Position numbers and translations under genes: made by a program. Shown here piece after piece: positions 1-6,845 of a stretch of DNA of 35,327 nucleotides. Within the stretch, counting starts at the first letter, position 1; each line of letters starts with the position of its first letter. The stretch is taken from IMG/VR virus record IMGVR_UViG_3300021424_002643, positions 1-35,327 of that record; one strand, 5' to 3'. The notes below the pieces were generated by a model, which did no database searches, was not told the origin of the DNA, and saw nothing but the letters and a program-made list of their open reading frames with translations. This DNA comes from a virus.

Positions 1-168
1 GATTTCGTTTGTTTGTGCAGCAGCATTGGCATTGGCATAAGTCTGATATGCACCCAAATTGGCTTGTATGGATACTACATTTGCATTTGCATAAGTTTGA
101 TAGGCACCTAAATTGGCCTGTATGACCAAAACATTGGCGTTGGCAAAAGTTTGATATGCACCAATATT
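1..168 (-). repeat. 54-bp (18-residue) coding repeats in the fibre gene
   Basis: Residues 157, 175 and 193 each begin a copy of N(I/L)GAYQT(Y/F)ANAN, spaced exactly 18 residues (54 bp). A degenerate earlier copy (NVGAFQVYSNAN) starts at residue 132. The array runs off the window, so its copy number is unknown. Confidence 0.85.
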
Positions 169-636
169 AGCATTCAAATTATTAATACTGGTTGCCTGCG
201 TGCCTGCGTTGGCATTGCTGTACACCTGGAATGCACCAACATTTGCACTAATTGTGTTGATGTTGGCAATCAATTGATCCAGTGTGGCAAATCCGGTATT
301 GGCTGCAAAATTGTTTATTTGAATTTGTTGCGCTGCTGCGTTGGCTTTTAGACTGGTTATTTCAACATTGGCCGCAGTGATGTTGGCTCTTAGGCTGTCA
401 GTTTGTACATTAGCTGCTGCAACATTGGCATTCACTGGGCTTAGATTACCCGAGTCATTAATTTGTGTAACATTGGCCAATACATGACCGCCTGCAGTAA
501 CACCATCGTGTACCCTGACAGTATCTAAATCTGTATCAATGGTAATTTCGCCCACTAACCCAGTATAGGTAGAACTCACACTGGTATTGGCTCTTTTTAA
601 TAGTAAGTAGTTTGTTAAAGTTACATTGGCAGTCAT
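1..636 (-). CDS. Fibre-like structural protein (C-terminus beyond window)
   Basis: The frame is open for 212 residues from ATG 636 to the window edge. Residues 28-50 carry GEITIDTDLDTVRVHDG, then GVTAGG, a segment common near the N-terminus of tail-fibre and head-fibre proteins of marine T4-like phages. The rest is low in charge and rich in Asn, Ala and Thr, with recurring ANV/ANI and 18-residue repeats from about residue 157 on (NLGAYQTYANAN). Such repeats suggest an elongated trimeric fibre or coiled rod. The start overlaps the stop of the upstream gene by one base (TAATG), so the two are translationally coupled. A virion structural role is inferred from composition and neighbour; the receptor-binding end is not in the window. 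Confidence 0.65.
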   Translation of the reverse strand, partial: MTANVTLTNYLLLKRANTSVSSTYTGLVGEITIDTDLDTVRVHDGVTAGGHVLANVTQINDSGNLSPVNANVAAANVQTDSLRANITAANVEITSLKANAAAQQIQINNFAANTGFATLDQLIANINTISANVGAFQVYSNANAGTQATSINNLNANIGAYQTFANANVLVIQANLGAYQTYANANVVSIQANLGAYQTYANANAAAQTNEI

Positions 637-1124
637 TATATTGTTCCTACATCAATTACAGCATTTGCACTGAAGTTCAACGGATCAGATTCATAGTATG
701 CTGGTAGCACTTCTAAATCCAATGGAACTCCATAATTTGCATCTGTATAAAGTGGACGTTCAGTATTGGTCGCCACAGTGATTAACTTTAGTGTTAATTT
801 ATAAAATCTTTGATCTAATGCAACTGTTACAGCTCGAGGAATAGTTACTGTGCCTTGACCTTTGCTGATATCAGTCATTGATACCGTAAAAGCATCAACG
901 GCGCCTTGAATTAAAGGATCCTGTATTTGCATTTGTACTTGATATCCGGTCAAATTGACCGGTTTTTGATCTTGATTCAAAATTGAAATTTGTAAGGGAT
1001 TGTCTATTCCCTGATAGATTTTAATTGGGCGACTGTACACGACTCTGTTCCTTGGTGAAAATACAGCAGGATCCCATAATTGGACCGTGACTGTATTCGG
1101 ATATAAATAAGCTAGAATTTGCAT
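636..1124 (-). CDS. Putative virion protein with BppU-like Ig domain
   Basis: This 162-residue protein has no recognised catalytic motif. The middle (about residues 32-110) alternates beta-strands and contains YQGIDNPLQISILNQDQKPV followed by NLTGYQVQMQI. That pattern resembles the N-terminal beta-sandwich of BppU-type baseplate and upper-fibre proteins, where a D/N-G-x-P-V-x-L-T-G turn is typical. The gene is coupled to the fibre-like gene by TAATG. A T4-late-type motif lies just upstream and no Shine-Dalgarno is visible. Being next to a fibre gene under a late-type signal supports a structural role. Start ATG 1124 gives MQILAYLYPN. The BppU link comes from motif reading only. Confidence 0.55.
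   Translation of the reverse strand: MQILAYLYPNTVTVQLWDPAVFSPRNRVVYSRPIKIYQGIDNPLQISILNQDQKPVNLTGYQVQMQIQDPLIQGAVDAFTVSMTDISKGQGTVTIPRAVTVALDQRFYKLTLKLITVATNTERPLYTDANYGVPLDLEVLPAYYESDPLNFSANAVIDVGTI
1102..1109 (+). promoter_or_regulatory. T4-late-type promoter TATAAATA (plus strand)
   Basis: An exact match to the T4 late consensus TATAAATA lies about 36 bp before the ATG at 1145. It is inside the first codons of the opposite-strand gene. It would serve the lone plus-strand gene 1145-1522. Confidence 0.5.
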
Positions 1125-1130
1125 TATCTT

Positions 1131-1140
1131 GTATTTATTG
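1131..1140 (-). promoter_or_regulatory. Late-type promoter CAATAAATAC (minus strand)
   Basis: On the minus strand, CAATAAATAC sits 6 bp before the ATG at 1124. The same decamer occurs at 33467-33476 before another gene. It resembles the T4 late promoter and would drive the structural pair 1124/636, giving a very short or absent leader. Confidence 0.45.
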
Positions 1141-1144
1141 AAAA

Positions 1145-1522
1145 ATGGACGAACCCAACTACCAGCAGTTATTAAAAAAATATCCCTTTTTGACTTACCT
1201 TGTATATGGTGGCAATGAATACATAGGCGTTATTCAAAACCTAGATGAAGTAATTACTACAATTTATGACTACGGTGCGCTTAGAACGCTAGAACAAAAA
1301 CAACAATTTCTAGAGCTGGCAGAGACTTGGTGGTGGGAAAGCAACAGGCTGATACCTATCAATGTGTTCTTGAAAACAGAATGGACTCCGTTTAGAACTG
1401 TGGTTAAAACAATGAATTCAAAAGATGTGGAAATCAAGTTCGGCCCGCAAGTGAGCCTAAAAGAAATTGCCGCCAAACGTAGCAAGCGAAGAAGTATTAC
1501 TCTAGTTAGAAAATTAGGTTAG
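1145..1522 (+). CDS. Conserved-looking hypothetical protein, 125 aa
   Basis: I do not recognise a named family. The protein is soluble, with aromatic-rich stretches (YPFLTYLVYGGNEYIGVIQN, then AETWWWESN) and a basic C-terminal tail (AAKRSKRRS) that could contact nucleic acid. It is the only plus-strand gene in the first 22 kb. An exact TATAAATA lies about 36 bp upstream, suggesting late expression, but no clear Shine-Dalgarno is seen (GAAAA before ATG). It converges on the minus-strand replication operon and overlaps the end of the DnaE-like gene by 4 bp. The function is unknown. Confidence 0.7.
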   Translation: MDEPNYQQLLKKYPFLTYLVYGGNEYIGVIQNLDEVITTIYDYGALRTLEQKQQFLELAETWWWESNRLIPINVFLKTEWTPFRTVVKTMNSKDVEIKFGPQVSLKEIAAKRSKRRSITLVRKLG

Positions 1523-2112
1523 CTATAACTGTAACTGATTTGCTCGCATATTAAGTTCATATTAACCGCAACCAGATGTGCATATCCAACTGAATGCGAC
1601 TTCTTGAAGTAGTAGCTGTCATCTGCAGGACGCTTCCAGACTGACTCTGCAACTTCCTGCCATGTTCTACCAATCAAATGACGCTTGGCTGGACGTATCA
1701 CTGCAAGAAACATAGCCAATCTAGGAATACTATCAACGGGCTCGGGCATTTTTGCTAGTGTATCGTAATGTGAACCAATGTGTATTAGTTGACTACAAAA
1801 ATCTCTGGCCTGTAATAAATCCCACAAGGGCTCTTGATTCATTAACTCCTGTAAATGCTGATCATTTTTAATTTGTTGATATAACCCAACATTAAGAATA
1901 TCTAATTTGATGTACCCTCGTTGTTCGGCAGCTTCATAGTCTAAACTTGCGCGACCAGTGTAAGGATCTACAGGAATATCTGTGAAGTAAACACCTGTAT
2001 TGTGTTTTGTGATTTTTTCGTCGCGTACAATACTTGCGGCTATGTGTTTCAAGCAAGACAATGCTTGATCTCTATCAGCTACATCAATGTCGATATCACT
2101 GGAAAATTTCAT
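1519..2112 (-). CDS. Miniature DnaE-like (Pol III alpha palm/fingers) protein
   Basis: This 197-residue protein reads like a condensed C-family polymerase core. Residues 5-18 (SDIDIDVADRDQAL) match the DnaE catalytic block PDFDVDF...RDQVI. Residues 69-80 (KLDILNVGLYQQ) match KFDFLGLRTLT, which carries the third catalytic Asp (here D71). LAMFLAVIRPAKRHLIG (132-148) resembles IALVALFRPGPLQSG, and FKKSHSVGYA (169-178) matches FNKSHSAAYA. The PHP, beta-binding and OB regions of DnaE are absent; DnaE is usually over 1,000 residues. Start ATG 2112 is chosen for the ATGA overlap with the upstream gene and the AAGGAAG 8 bp before it, over an in-frame ATG at 2145. The homology call is fairly firm; polymerase activity is unproven. 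Confidence 0.7.
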   Translation of the reverse strand: MKFSSDIDIDVADRDQALSCLKHIAASIVRDEKITKHNTGVYFTDIPVDPYTGRASLDYEAAEQRGYIKLDILNVGLYQQIKNDQHLQELMNQEPLWDLLQARDFCSQLIHIGSHYDTLAKMPEPVDSIPRLAMFLAVIRPAKRHLIGRTWQEVAESVWKRPADDSYYFKKSHSVGYAHLVAVNMNLICEQISYSYS

Positions 2113-2807
2113 AGTCCAGCTTCCTTTAGCACATGTCTGCACCATTCTACATCGGCCACGTAATCCTTGAACTTACGATTCCAGTAATCAGGATCAATCC
2201 AAGGAAGAACAATGGCCAAATGCTCTGTAGAAATAGACTCAAGAAACTCAATGCCACTATTGCAGTTATATACAAGCCAAGGGCTAACGCGACCAGTGGT
2301 AATATGATGACAAATCCTATTATGATTGCCGTACTTAAAATAATGGCTGTAACTAGCAAGCCCACTATCTCCATTGGAGTATTCCTCCATTTGTTTGAGG
2401 CCGCGTTCGAGTGCGTCCTGCACTGCTTCTCGTCTAACATATTCATGTAACCATTCTTCGTAAAATTTGTCTTTACACCAATGGTCTAATTTTTTGTTGT
2501 TCTTCAGTAACCAAGCTGTATAGCTGTTGCTGTTAACACAGCGAATAGCAACCAAGTGTCTGCCGAACCTAACAAAAGCATTGTAATACGGACTTGTAAC
2601 AAAGTCTGTATAACTCTTAAGCTGTGCGCTACCTTGTGTGGTTTCATAAAATTGTAGATACGCTCTAAGTCCAAACTGAACTCCTGTTTCGGTTTCCTGT
2701 TGCCAACGACGTTTTTCTGTACAAAGATGTGCAGCAAGAGTACTTTCTTTGCTGTAACTTTTATTACAGTATTTACACTTATAGCTCGGCTTTGATTCTT
2801 CTGTCAT
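2109..2807 (-). CDS. CCHC zinc-finger protein of unknown function
   Basis: This 232-residue protein has an N-terminal finger: C11 and C14 (CKYCNKSYSK), then H27 and C29 (AAHLC), a C-x2-C-x12-H-x-C arrangement. The remaining 200 residues are rich in Tyr, Trp and His (e.g. CRHVLKEAGL at the end) and match no family I can name. Start ATG 2807 has AAGGA about 11 bp upstream. A TTG at 2864 in the same frame would extend deep into the upstream gene and is less likely. The gene lies between the gp62-like gene (29-bp overlap) and the DnaE-like gene (ATGA overlap), so it is probably co-translated with replication proteins and may bind DNA or a replisome partner. Confidence 0.65.
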   Translation of the reverse strand: MTEESKPSYKCKYCNKSYSKESTLAAHLCTEKRRWQQETETGVQFGLRAYLQFYETTQGSAQLKSYTDFVTSPYYNAFVRFGRHLVAIRCVNSNSYTAWLLKNNKKLDHWCKDKFYEEWLHEYVRREAVQDALERGLKQMEEYSNGDSGLASYSHYFKYGNHNRICHHITTGRVSPWLVYNCNSGIEFLESISTEHLAIVLPWIDPDYWNRKFKDYVADVEWCRHVLKEAGL

Positions 2808-3243
2808 CCCACCCGTGTTCCTTGGCAAGTTGTTTAAGATCTGCTGTGTCGTTGATTTTGGCAAGTAATTCTAATTCATCTTCTTTGCGCTCAGGGAATA
2901 TTTGTCGCAGAAACTTTACCGCTTTATTATTCGAACCTTCACGCTTTTTTTGTTTGATCCAATCGTGCCTAAATGTACCCATGCCAGGACTGACTGTGGT
3001 AGCCAACAACCATTGTAATTCAGGATGTCGACTCAATTCAAAGAAGTGTTTGTTAAAATTTTCGTTGCAGGCAAGTAAATAATACTGTTGTAGTTCTGTA
3101 CTGCCCTGTACACTGCTGCCCCATCTAATCATTAGGTAATTGCTAAATTTCTTTCGTTCTTCATCAGTGAGATCACGATAAAAGTTTCGATCTTTAGTAT
3201 CAAAGGCTCGCATTTCGTTGGCAATGTTTAATTTGTCTGTCAT
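2779..3243 (-). CDS. Clamp-loader small subunit, gp62-like (probable)
   Basis: The 154-residue product has the general layout of T4 gp62 and its marine-phage relatives. There is an N-terminal segment with a short F-x-x-Y-L-x-x-R block (KKFSNYLMIRWGSS), then an N-E-N-F-N-K-H-F helix, a basic K/R-W segment (FRHDWIKQKKREG), and a C-terminal helical part (NNKAVKFLRQIFPE ... LKQLAKEHGWDD). gp62 works with gp44 to load the sliding clamp; neither gp44 nor gp45 is in this window, which weakens the call. The start overlaps the preceding stop by ATGA. Its place in an operon with UvsW and a DnaE-like protein fits a replication role. Identification is by pattern only. Confidence 0.5.
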   Translation of the reverse strand: MTDKLNIANEMRAFDTKDRNFYRDLTDEERKKFSNYLMIRWGSSVQGSTELQQYYLLACNENFNKHFFELSRHPELQWLLATTVSPGMGTFRHDWIKQKKREGSNNKAVKFLRQIFPERKEDELELLAKINDTADLKQLAKEHGWDDRRIKAEL

Positions 3244-3515
3244 ACTGGATGGTGTGGTACTGTGTCTTCCTGATTGCTTAACGTATATATAAGTTTAACA
3301 CGATCTAAGGCATCTTGTAAAGCGGCATTTGTTTTTGCAGCACGATGAATGTTTTCCCAAAGCCTTTCTTCATGCAATTCTGAAAACATTTTTTCTGTAT
3401 CATAATCCCTGCCAATCTCAAATCTTTGATAAGGTGGGTCTCCTAGTTTACGTGCATAAACTATACCGTCTGCACGTTCGTATATGTAAGTAGCTCCAGG
3501 TTCTAATTGGCTCAT
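3240..3515 (-). CDS. Small hypothetical protein, 91 aa
   Basis: ATG 3515 is preferred, one base after the upstream TGA; a TTG at 3539 would overlap the upstream gene. The protein starts MSQLEPGATYIYERADG and continues with IVYARKLGD, a small beta-rich segment, then an amphipathic helix (LWENIHRAAKTNAALQDALD) and a polar tail. No family is recognised. The stop overlaps the gp62-like start by ATGA, so it is coupled to the clamp-loader gene and probably made at the same time. Confidence 0.65.
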   Translation of the reverse strand: MSQLEPGATYIYERADGIVYARKLGDPPYQRFEIGRDYDTEKMFSELHEERLWENIHRAAKTNAALQDALDRVKLIYTLSNQEDTVPHHPV

Positions 3516-3516
3516 A

Positions 3517-4020
3517 TCACCAACATTTTGAATAATCAACTACTTCGCTTTGTCTTGAAATGTCTTTAACAAAGTAGGCACACAAAGGTTTTTCAACACC
3601 GGTTTCCAATGGCACTGCTAACAGTTGACCTGGTTTAAGTTTTGGAAAATACCATTTAACATCTTGATAAATGTCAACTATTTCTATTTTAGCAAATTCT
3701 GGTCTAAAGCTAGTTATAGGGTTAAAACAAAACACACTGAAGCCTCTATCATTAATACTGGTTAAAGGAACCACTTCTAGATCGCCTAGATCTGGTTCGC
3801 CGATCAACACATGCCAATCCACTGGCATTTTAACTGTGTGATCGCCTATACGTAATACCAAAGCCGGGCTATTAAAACTTTCTAAAAAGATAAGAGGAAT
3901 ATAAAAGTAGTCAGGTGTTCTAGAATCTGAATTATCTAGCACAGCAAATCGTAAATCCTCTATTTCGTCCGGAACTTCATTTAGCTCATAAGCTGTATTG
4001 TCAAGTGTTAGTATTCTCAT
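3517..4020 (-). CDS. Hypothetical protein, 167 aa
   Basis: The start ATG 4020 (MRILTLDNTAYELNEVPDE) overlaps the stop of the 40-residue gene upstream by ATGA. An upstream in-frame ATG at 4059 would lie inside that gene and is rejected. The sequence is beta-rich and acidic, with no signal peptide or membrane segment. It contains VDWHVLIGEPDLGDLEVVPL and ends SEVVDYSKCW. I do not recognise it. Its position between UvsW and the gp62-like gene suggests an accessory role in replication or gene regulation, with no direct evidence. Confidence 0.65.
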   Translation of the reverse strand: MRILTLDNTAYELNEVPDEIEDLRFAVLDNSDSRTPDYFYIPLIFLESFNSPALVLRIGDHTVKMPVDWHVLIGEPDLGDLEVVPLTSINDRGFSVFCFNPITSFRPEFAKIEIVDIYQDVKWYFPKLKPGQLLAVPLETGVEKPLCAYFVKDISRQSEVVDYSKCW

Positions 4021-4139
4021 TGTTGTAAAAGTAAAATTGCTGCTTTTTCTTGCCACCAACGAGCAATATCACGCATGTCAGTGCGATCTATCTGCACCCA
4101 TTTTATGCCATTGCCTCGATCTTCAATTTGAAATATCAT
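4017..4139 (-). CDS. 40-residue coupled ORF downstream of UvsW
   Basis: A 40-codon frame runs from ATG 4139 to TGA 4017. It begins MIFQIEDRGNGIKWVQIDRT and continues as a Trp-containing amphipathic helix (DMRDIARWWQEKAAILLLQQ). Its start overlaps the UvsW stop by ATGA and its stop overlaps the next start by ATGA, so it fills the gap between two genes exactly. That double coupling is good evidence for a real gene despite its size. The function is unknown; it could be a small partner of UvsW or simply a translational relay. Confidence 0.65.
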   Translation of the reverse strand: MIFQIEDRGNGIKWVQIDRTDMRDIARWWQEKAAILLLQQ

Positions 4140-5590
4140 TGCCATTCTGCCTTTTCTACAGTGAAAGGATAATTAGCCTCTTTATAAAAAGTTTTGCGTT
4201 TTGTTAAATGTCGTTTTGCGAACTTACAGGTGGAGGTGATGTCCCAGATTTGAACAAAGTCCTTATCTTCTGCTCGACGTATGCCCCGCCCAATGCTTTG
4301 TATAACTCTAATAAAAGACTTCCCAGGCTCAATAAGAACAAGATTAAAAATACGGGGAATATTAATACCAACTGCTGCGACGCCGTAAGTAGCGATGATG
4401 ATTTTGTTTGTTGCCTCTGCCACTTCGTCATAGTGCTCTTTGCGCTCCCCGGCTTTAGTCGCCCCAGAAACAAACACACTGCCTGGTAGTCGTTTGGCTA
4501 ATGCCCGTCCGGCGCTGATACGATCTACCAATATAAGTGTGTTGCCCGAATCAACTATAGTACTTATCAAACGACCAATATAGTCAAGTCTTTCAGCAGT
4601 TTCTATTAGATATTTTAGTTCGCTTTGATAGTTGTTATATTCTTTGTGGTCCACTAACTGTACCACATTGACATGACACTGAGCCAAGTGTCCGGCTTCT
4701 TGTAGTTCGCTGGCGCTTAGTTGTCCTACTACAGGACCCAGCATGCAGTTGATGCTTTGTCTTGCGTAATCTTCTTTGGGTATGGTACCAGTCAAGCCCC
4801 AACGTATAGGAACCTGTGCAAACGGTCCGCTCAGTAGTGCTTTTAATGCATCGGCTTTGGCCTGATGTACCTCGTCTACTATAACTGCTACTACACCCTC
4901 CAAGAACTCGCCTATAGTGATATCAGCCTCGGCGTTATTGGTCGTCTTTAATAAATTGTTTAAGCTTTGCCAAGTACATATAGTATGTGTTCTATTGTAT
5001 TCTTTTCTATCTCCAAAATACACACCGGTATCTAATTCAAGATTAACAAAATCATCTTCTGTCTGTGTCACTAAACTTTTGTTAGGCACAATAACTATTG
5101 TACGCCCATACTGGCTCACAGAATCTGCCAGTGCTGCTGTGATGATAGTTTTACCGGCACCGGTGGCTACTTCCTGCACACACTGTGGATTGGCCAAAAA
5201 TCTATTGATAATTTCTGGTTGATAGTCTCGTAGTACTATAGGTTGGCCAGCCTTTGGATGATTTTGGGGCCACTGTTTGTGTTGATAAGTGTTTTCATCT
5301 ACCGGAACAAATTCAAACGTGGTGCGATACTGTCTTGTATCCTCTACCTCAACATCGTAGCCTTGTTCATCAAGATAGGGCAGGATCTCTGGCAACAAGT
5401 TGATGTAAGTGGTGCCGCCAAGATTGAAGAAAGGAACCTTGCCATCCCAGCGTCCAAGTTTTACACTGGGTTGATAACGAGCGCCCGGTATTTCATATTT
5501 GTATCGTTTTACTAAGGCTGTCCTTGTGTTAAGTTCAAGGCCTTCAATTTTTACATTGACTTCGTCTTTGATTAATAATCGAGCCTGCAT
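4136..5590 (-). CDS. uvsW: UvsW-like SF2 recombination DNA helicase
   Basis: This 484-residue superfamily 2 helicase resembles T4 UvsW, which unwinds R-loops and branched DNA, promotes fork regression, and helps shift from origin- to recombination-dependent replication. Visible motifs are: RDYQ at 121-124 (Q-motif region), Walker A ATGAGKT at 142-148, DEVH box at 239-242, motif III LTGT near 266-269, ILVDR near 353-357, and motif VI QSIGRGIRR at 431-439. The roughly 110 residues before the helicase core match the small N-terminal DNA-binding domain of UvsW (KLGRWDGKVPFF). The start overlaps the preceding stop by one base (TAATG), linking it to the 383-residue partner. The length matches the family (T4 UvsW is about 500 residues). 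Confidence 0.92.
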   Translation of the reverse strand: MQARLLIKDEVNVKIEGLELNTRTALVKRYKYEIPGARYQPSVKLGRWDGKVPFFNLGGTTYINLLPEILPYLDEQGYDVEVEDTRQYRTTFEFVPVDENTYQHKQWPQNHPKAGQPIVLRDYQPEIINRFLANPQCVQEVATGAGKTIITAALADSVSQYGRTIVIVPNKSLVTQTEDDFVNLELDTGVYFGDRKEYNRTHTICTWQSLNNLLKTTNNAEADITIGEFLEGVVAVIVDEVHQAKADALKALLSGPFAQVPIRWGLTGTIPKEDYARQSINCMLGPVVGQLSASELQEAGHLAQCHVNVVQLVDHKEYNNYQSELKYLIETAERLDYIGRLISTIVDSGNTLILVDRISAGRALAKRLPGSVFVSGATKAGERKEHYDEVAEATNKIIIATYGVAAVGINIPRIFNLVLIEPGKSFIRVIQSIGRGIRRAEDKDFVQIWDITSTCKFAKRHLTKRKTFYKEANYPFTVEKAEWQ

Positions 5591-6741
5591 TAGTTTTTAC
5601 GCTTCATAGTTGCAACATTATACACTTCTGTAGCAAAGTATACAACCTTTTCTGCTCGTTGTAACAAAATAGTTTTGTCACCGCCATGCATCATGCCTTG
5701 GCCACTAATCAATAACGGTATAGGTTCATCCCAAAGTGCAGTAAACTTGTTGAAGTAAACAACTTTTTTGTCAGTGATAAGATCTTTTTGTTTTAAACTT
5801 TGTGTCCGATAAATATCATCTTTATCAAAGCATTTAGCTACAAAATTGTTATACAGTCTTTCGCTCATGTCGGGTTCATAAACATAGATAGGATATCTGC
5901 CAACTGTGTCTGCGTACCGGACAAGATCTTGAAACACAGTCTCATCACTGGTGGGTGCAAACTTGGTTTCTTGAGTAGTCATAAGATTGGCCACACGTGG
6001 TCCGTACTTGGAAACAATGTCTAAAACAAGCGGCTCATCCACTGTGTAACCGTATACAGCACTACGATCAATCAAATGCTCTAAATTAGTCCAGTCGTTG
6101 ACAGCTTCAATCAAGGTACGAGCGGCGTTTGTGATAGTGTAACTTTCTTTAGTGTCCGCGATCAATTTGATTTCATATTGTTGTGATTCACAGTCTTCAA
6201 CTGCCCGTATGTAACGTTCGAATTCTGGTGCAAGTTCAAACTTGTGATTTTGTGCAAAGCCGTTGGCCGCTACCACATTCATTTCAGTCAAAGCCAATGC
6301 CCAGCTGCGATTTTGGCTATCAAATTTCCAACTGCCTTGGCTGACCATGGCCAAGTCTCTCAAGTCATTTATTAGTGTAGTATCGTACGGAAACTTTAAC
6401 ATAATGCTGTTGTTATCGATGTACAAAAGTCTACGTCGATCAATTTGTCTTATGCCCAATCTAAACGTAGGAGTTTCAACAGGACTAACATCAACCAAAT
6501 GAGCAGCCAACTGTTTGCGATATTTGAGCACAATCTTGACTGCCAACTCTGCCTGTTTGTCTGTTAAAGCTCGCCCGCTTTGTGTAGCCTGACTCATGCT
6601 GTCTAAGATTTTAACATCGTATCTGGCAAGGCTAATTATGGGCGGACGGCTATCAAACAAGCCGTACAACTTGCCAGTCACAATATCACGATCACCATTG
6701 ATAACTTCGATATAATCTTCAACTGACGGAAATTTTTTCAT
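5590..6741 (-). CDS. UvsW-linked protein with HARP-like segment
   Basis: This 383-residue protein starts at ATG 6741 (MKKFPSVEDYIEVINGDRD). Residues 58-79 (ALTDKQAELAVKIVLKYRKQ) form a helix. Residues 105-155 (LLYIDNNSIMLKFPYDTTLI, then WKFDSQNRSWALAL) resemble the HARP/SMARCAL1-type module that binds branched DNA: a hydrophobic strand, F-P-Y, then W-x-F-D-x-x-x-R-x-W. No Walker A or DExH box is seen. It is coupled to UvsW by TAATG and is the first gene of that operon. I infer a branched-DNA-recognition partner for UvsW. No Shine-Dalgarno is visible, and the predicted promoter places +1 on or beside the ATG. The HARP resemblance is by eye. Confidence 0.6.
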   Translation of the reverse strand: MKKFPSVEDYIEVINGDRDIVTGKLYGLFDSRPPIISLARYDVKILDSMSQATQSGRALTDKQAELAVKIVLKYRKQLAAHLVDVSPVETPTFRLGIRQIDRRRLLYIDNNSIMLKFPYDTTLINDLRDLAMVSQGSWKFDSQNRSWALALTEMNVVAANGFAQNHKFELAPEFERYIRAVEDCESQQYEIKLIADTKESYTITNAARTLIEAVNDWTNLEHLIDRSAVYGYTVDEPLVLDIVSKYGPRVANLMTTQETKFAPTSDETVFQDLVRYADTVGRYPIYVYEPDMSERLYNNFVAKCFDKDDIYRTQSLKQKDLITDKKVVYFNKFTALWDEPIPLLISGQGMMHGGDKTILLQRAEKVVYFATEVYNVATMKRKN

Positions 6742-6747
6742 AGTGTA

Positions 6748-6776
6748 AGTGTAATACTTATAAATGTAAAAGTCAA
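6748..6776 (-). promoter_or_regulatory. Sigma70-type promoter for the UvsW operon
   Basis: On the minus strand TTGACT (6776-6771), a 17-bp spacer and TACACT (6753-6748). Only 6 bp separate the -10 box from the ATG at 6741, so the transcript would be leaderless. The -35 box overlaps the T-tract of the preceding terminator. Confidence 0.55.
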
Positions 6777-6798
6777 AAAAACCCCCGCCTAAGCGGGG
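6775..6798 (-). terminator. Rho-independent terminator after the AAA+ gene
   Basis: On the minus strand a perfect 6-bp GC stem (CCCCGC, loop TTAG, GCGGGG) is followed by a run of seven T. It separates the AAA+ transcription unit from the UvsW operon. Confidence 0.9.
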
Positions 6799-6845
6799 CA
6801 AAGAACCGGAGTAAAAGGAGCTATCAAAAACCCCGGGCGATCTGC

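Noticed and set aside
2147-2446. Hydrophobic 99-codon minus frame that looks like a membrane protein
   Set aside because: It lies wholly inside the zinc-finger gene in another frame; hydrophobicity is a by-product of frame shift.
6761-6768. TATAAATG on the plus strand as a late promoter
   Set aside because: One mismatch from TATAAATA, and the plus strand downstream has no gene; the minus-strand sigma70 boxes explain this region better.
6825-6845. Second terminator at the CCCGGG palindrome followed by TTTTTG just after the AAA+ stop
   Set aside because: The palindrome CCCGGG cannot form a hairpin loop of adequate size; the 6775-6798 stem-loop is the real terminator candidate.
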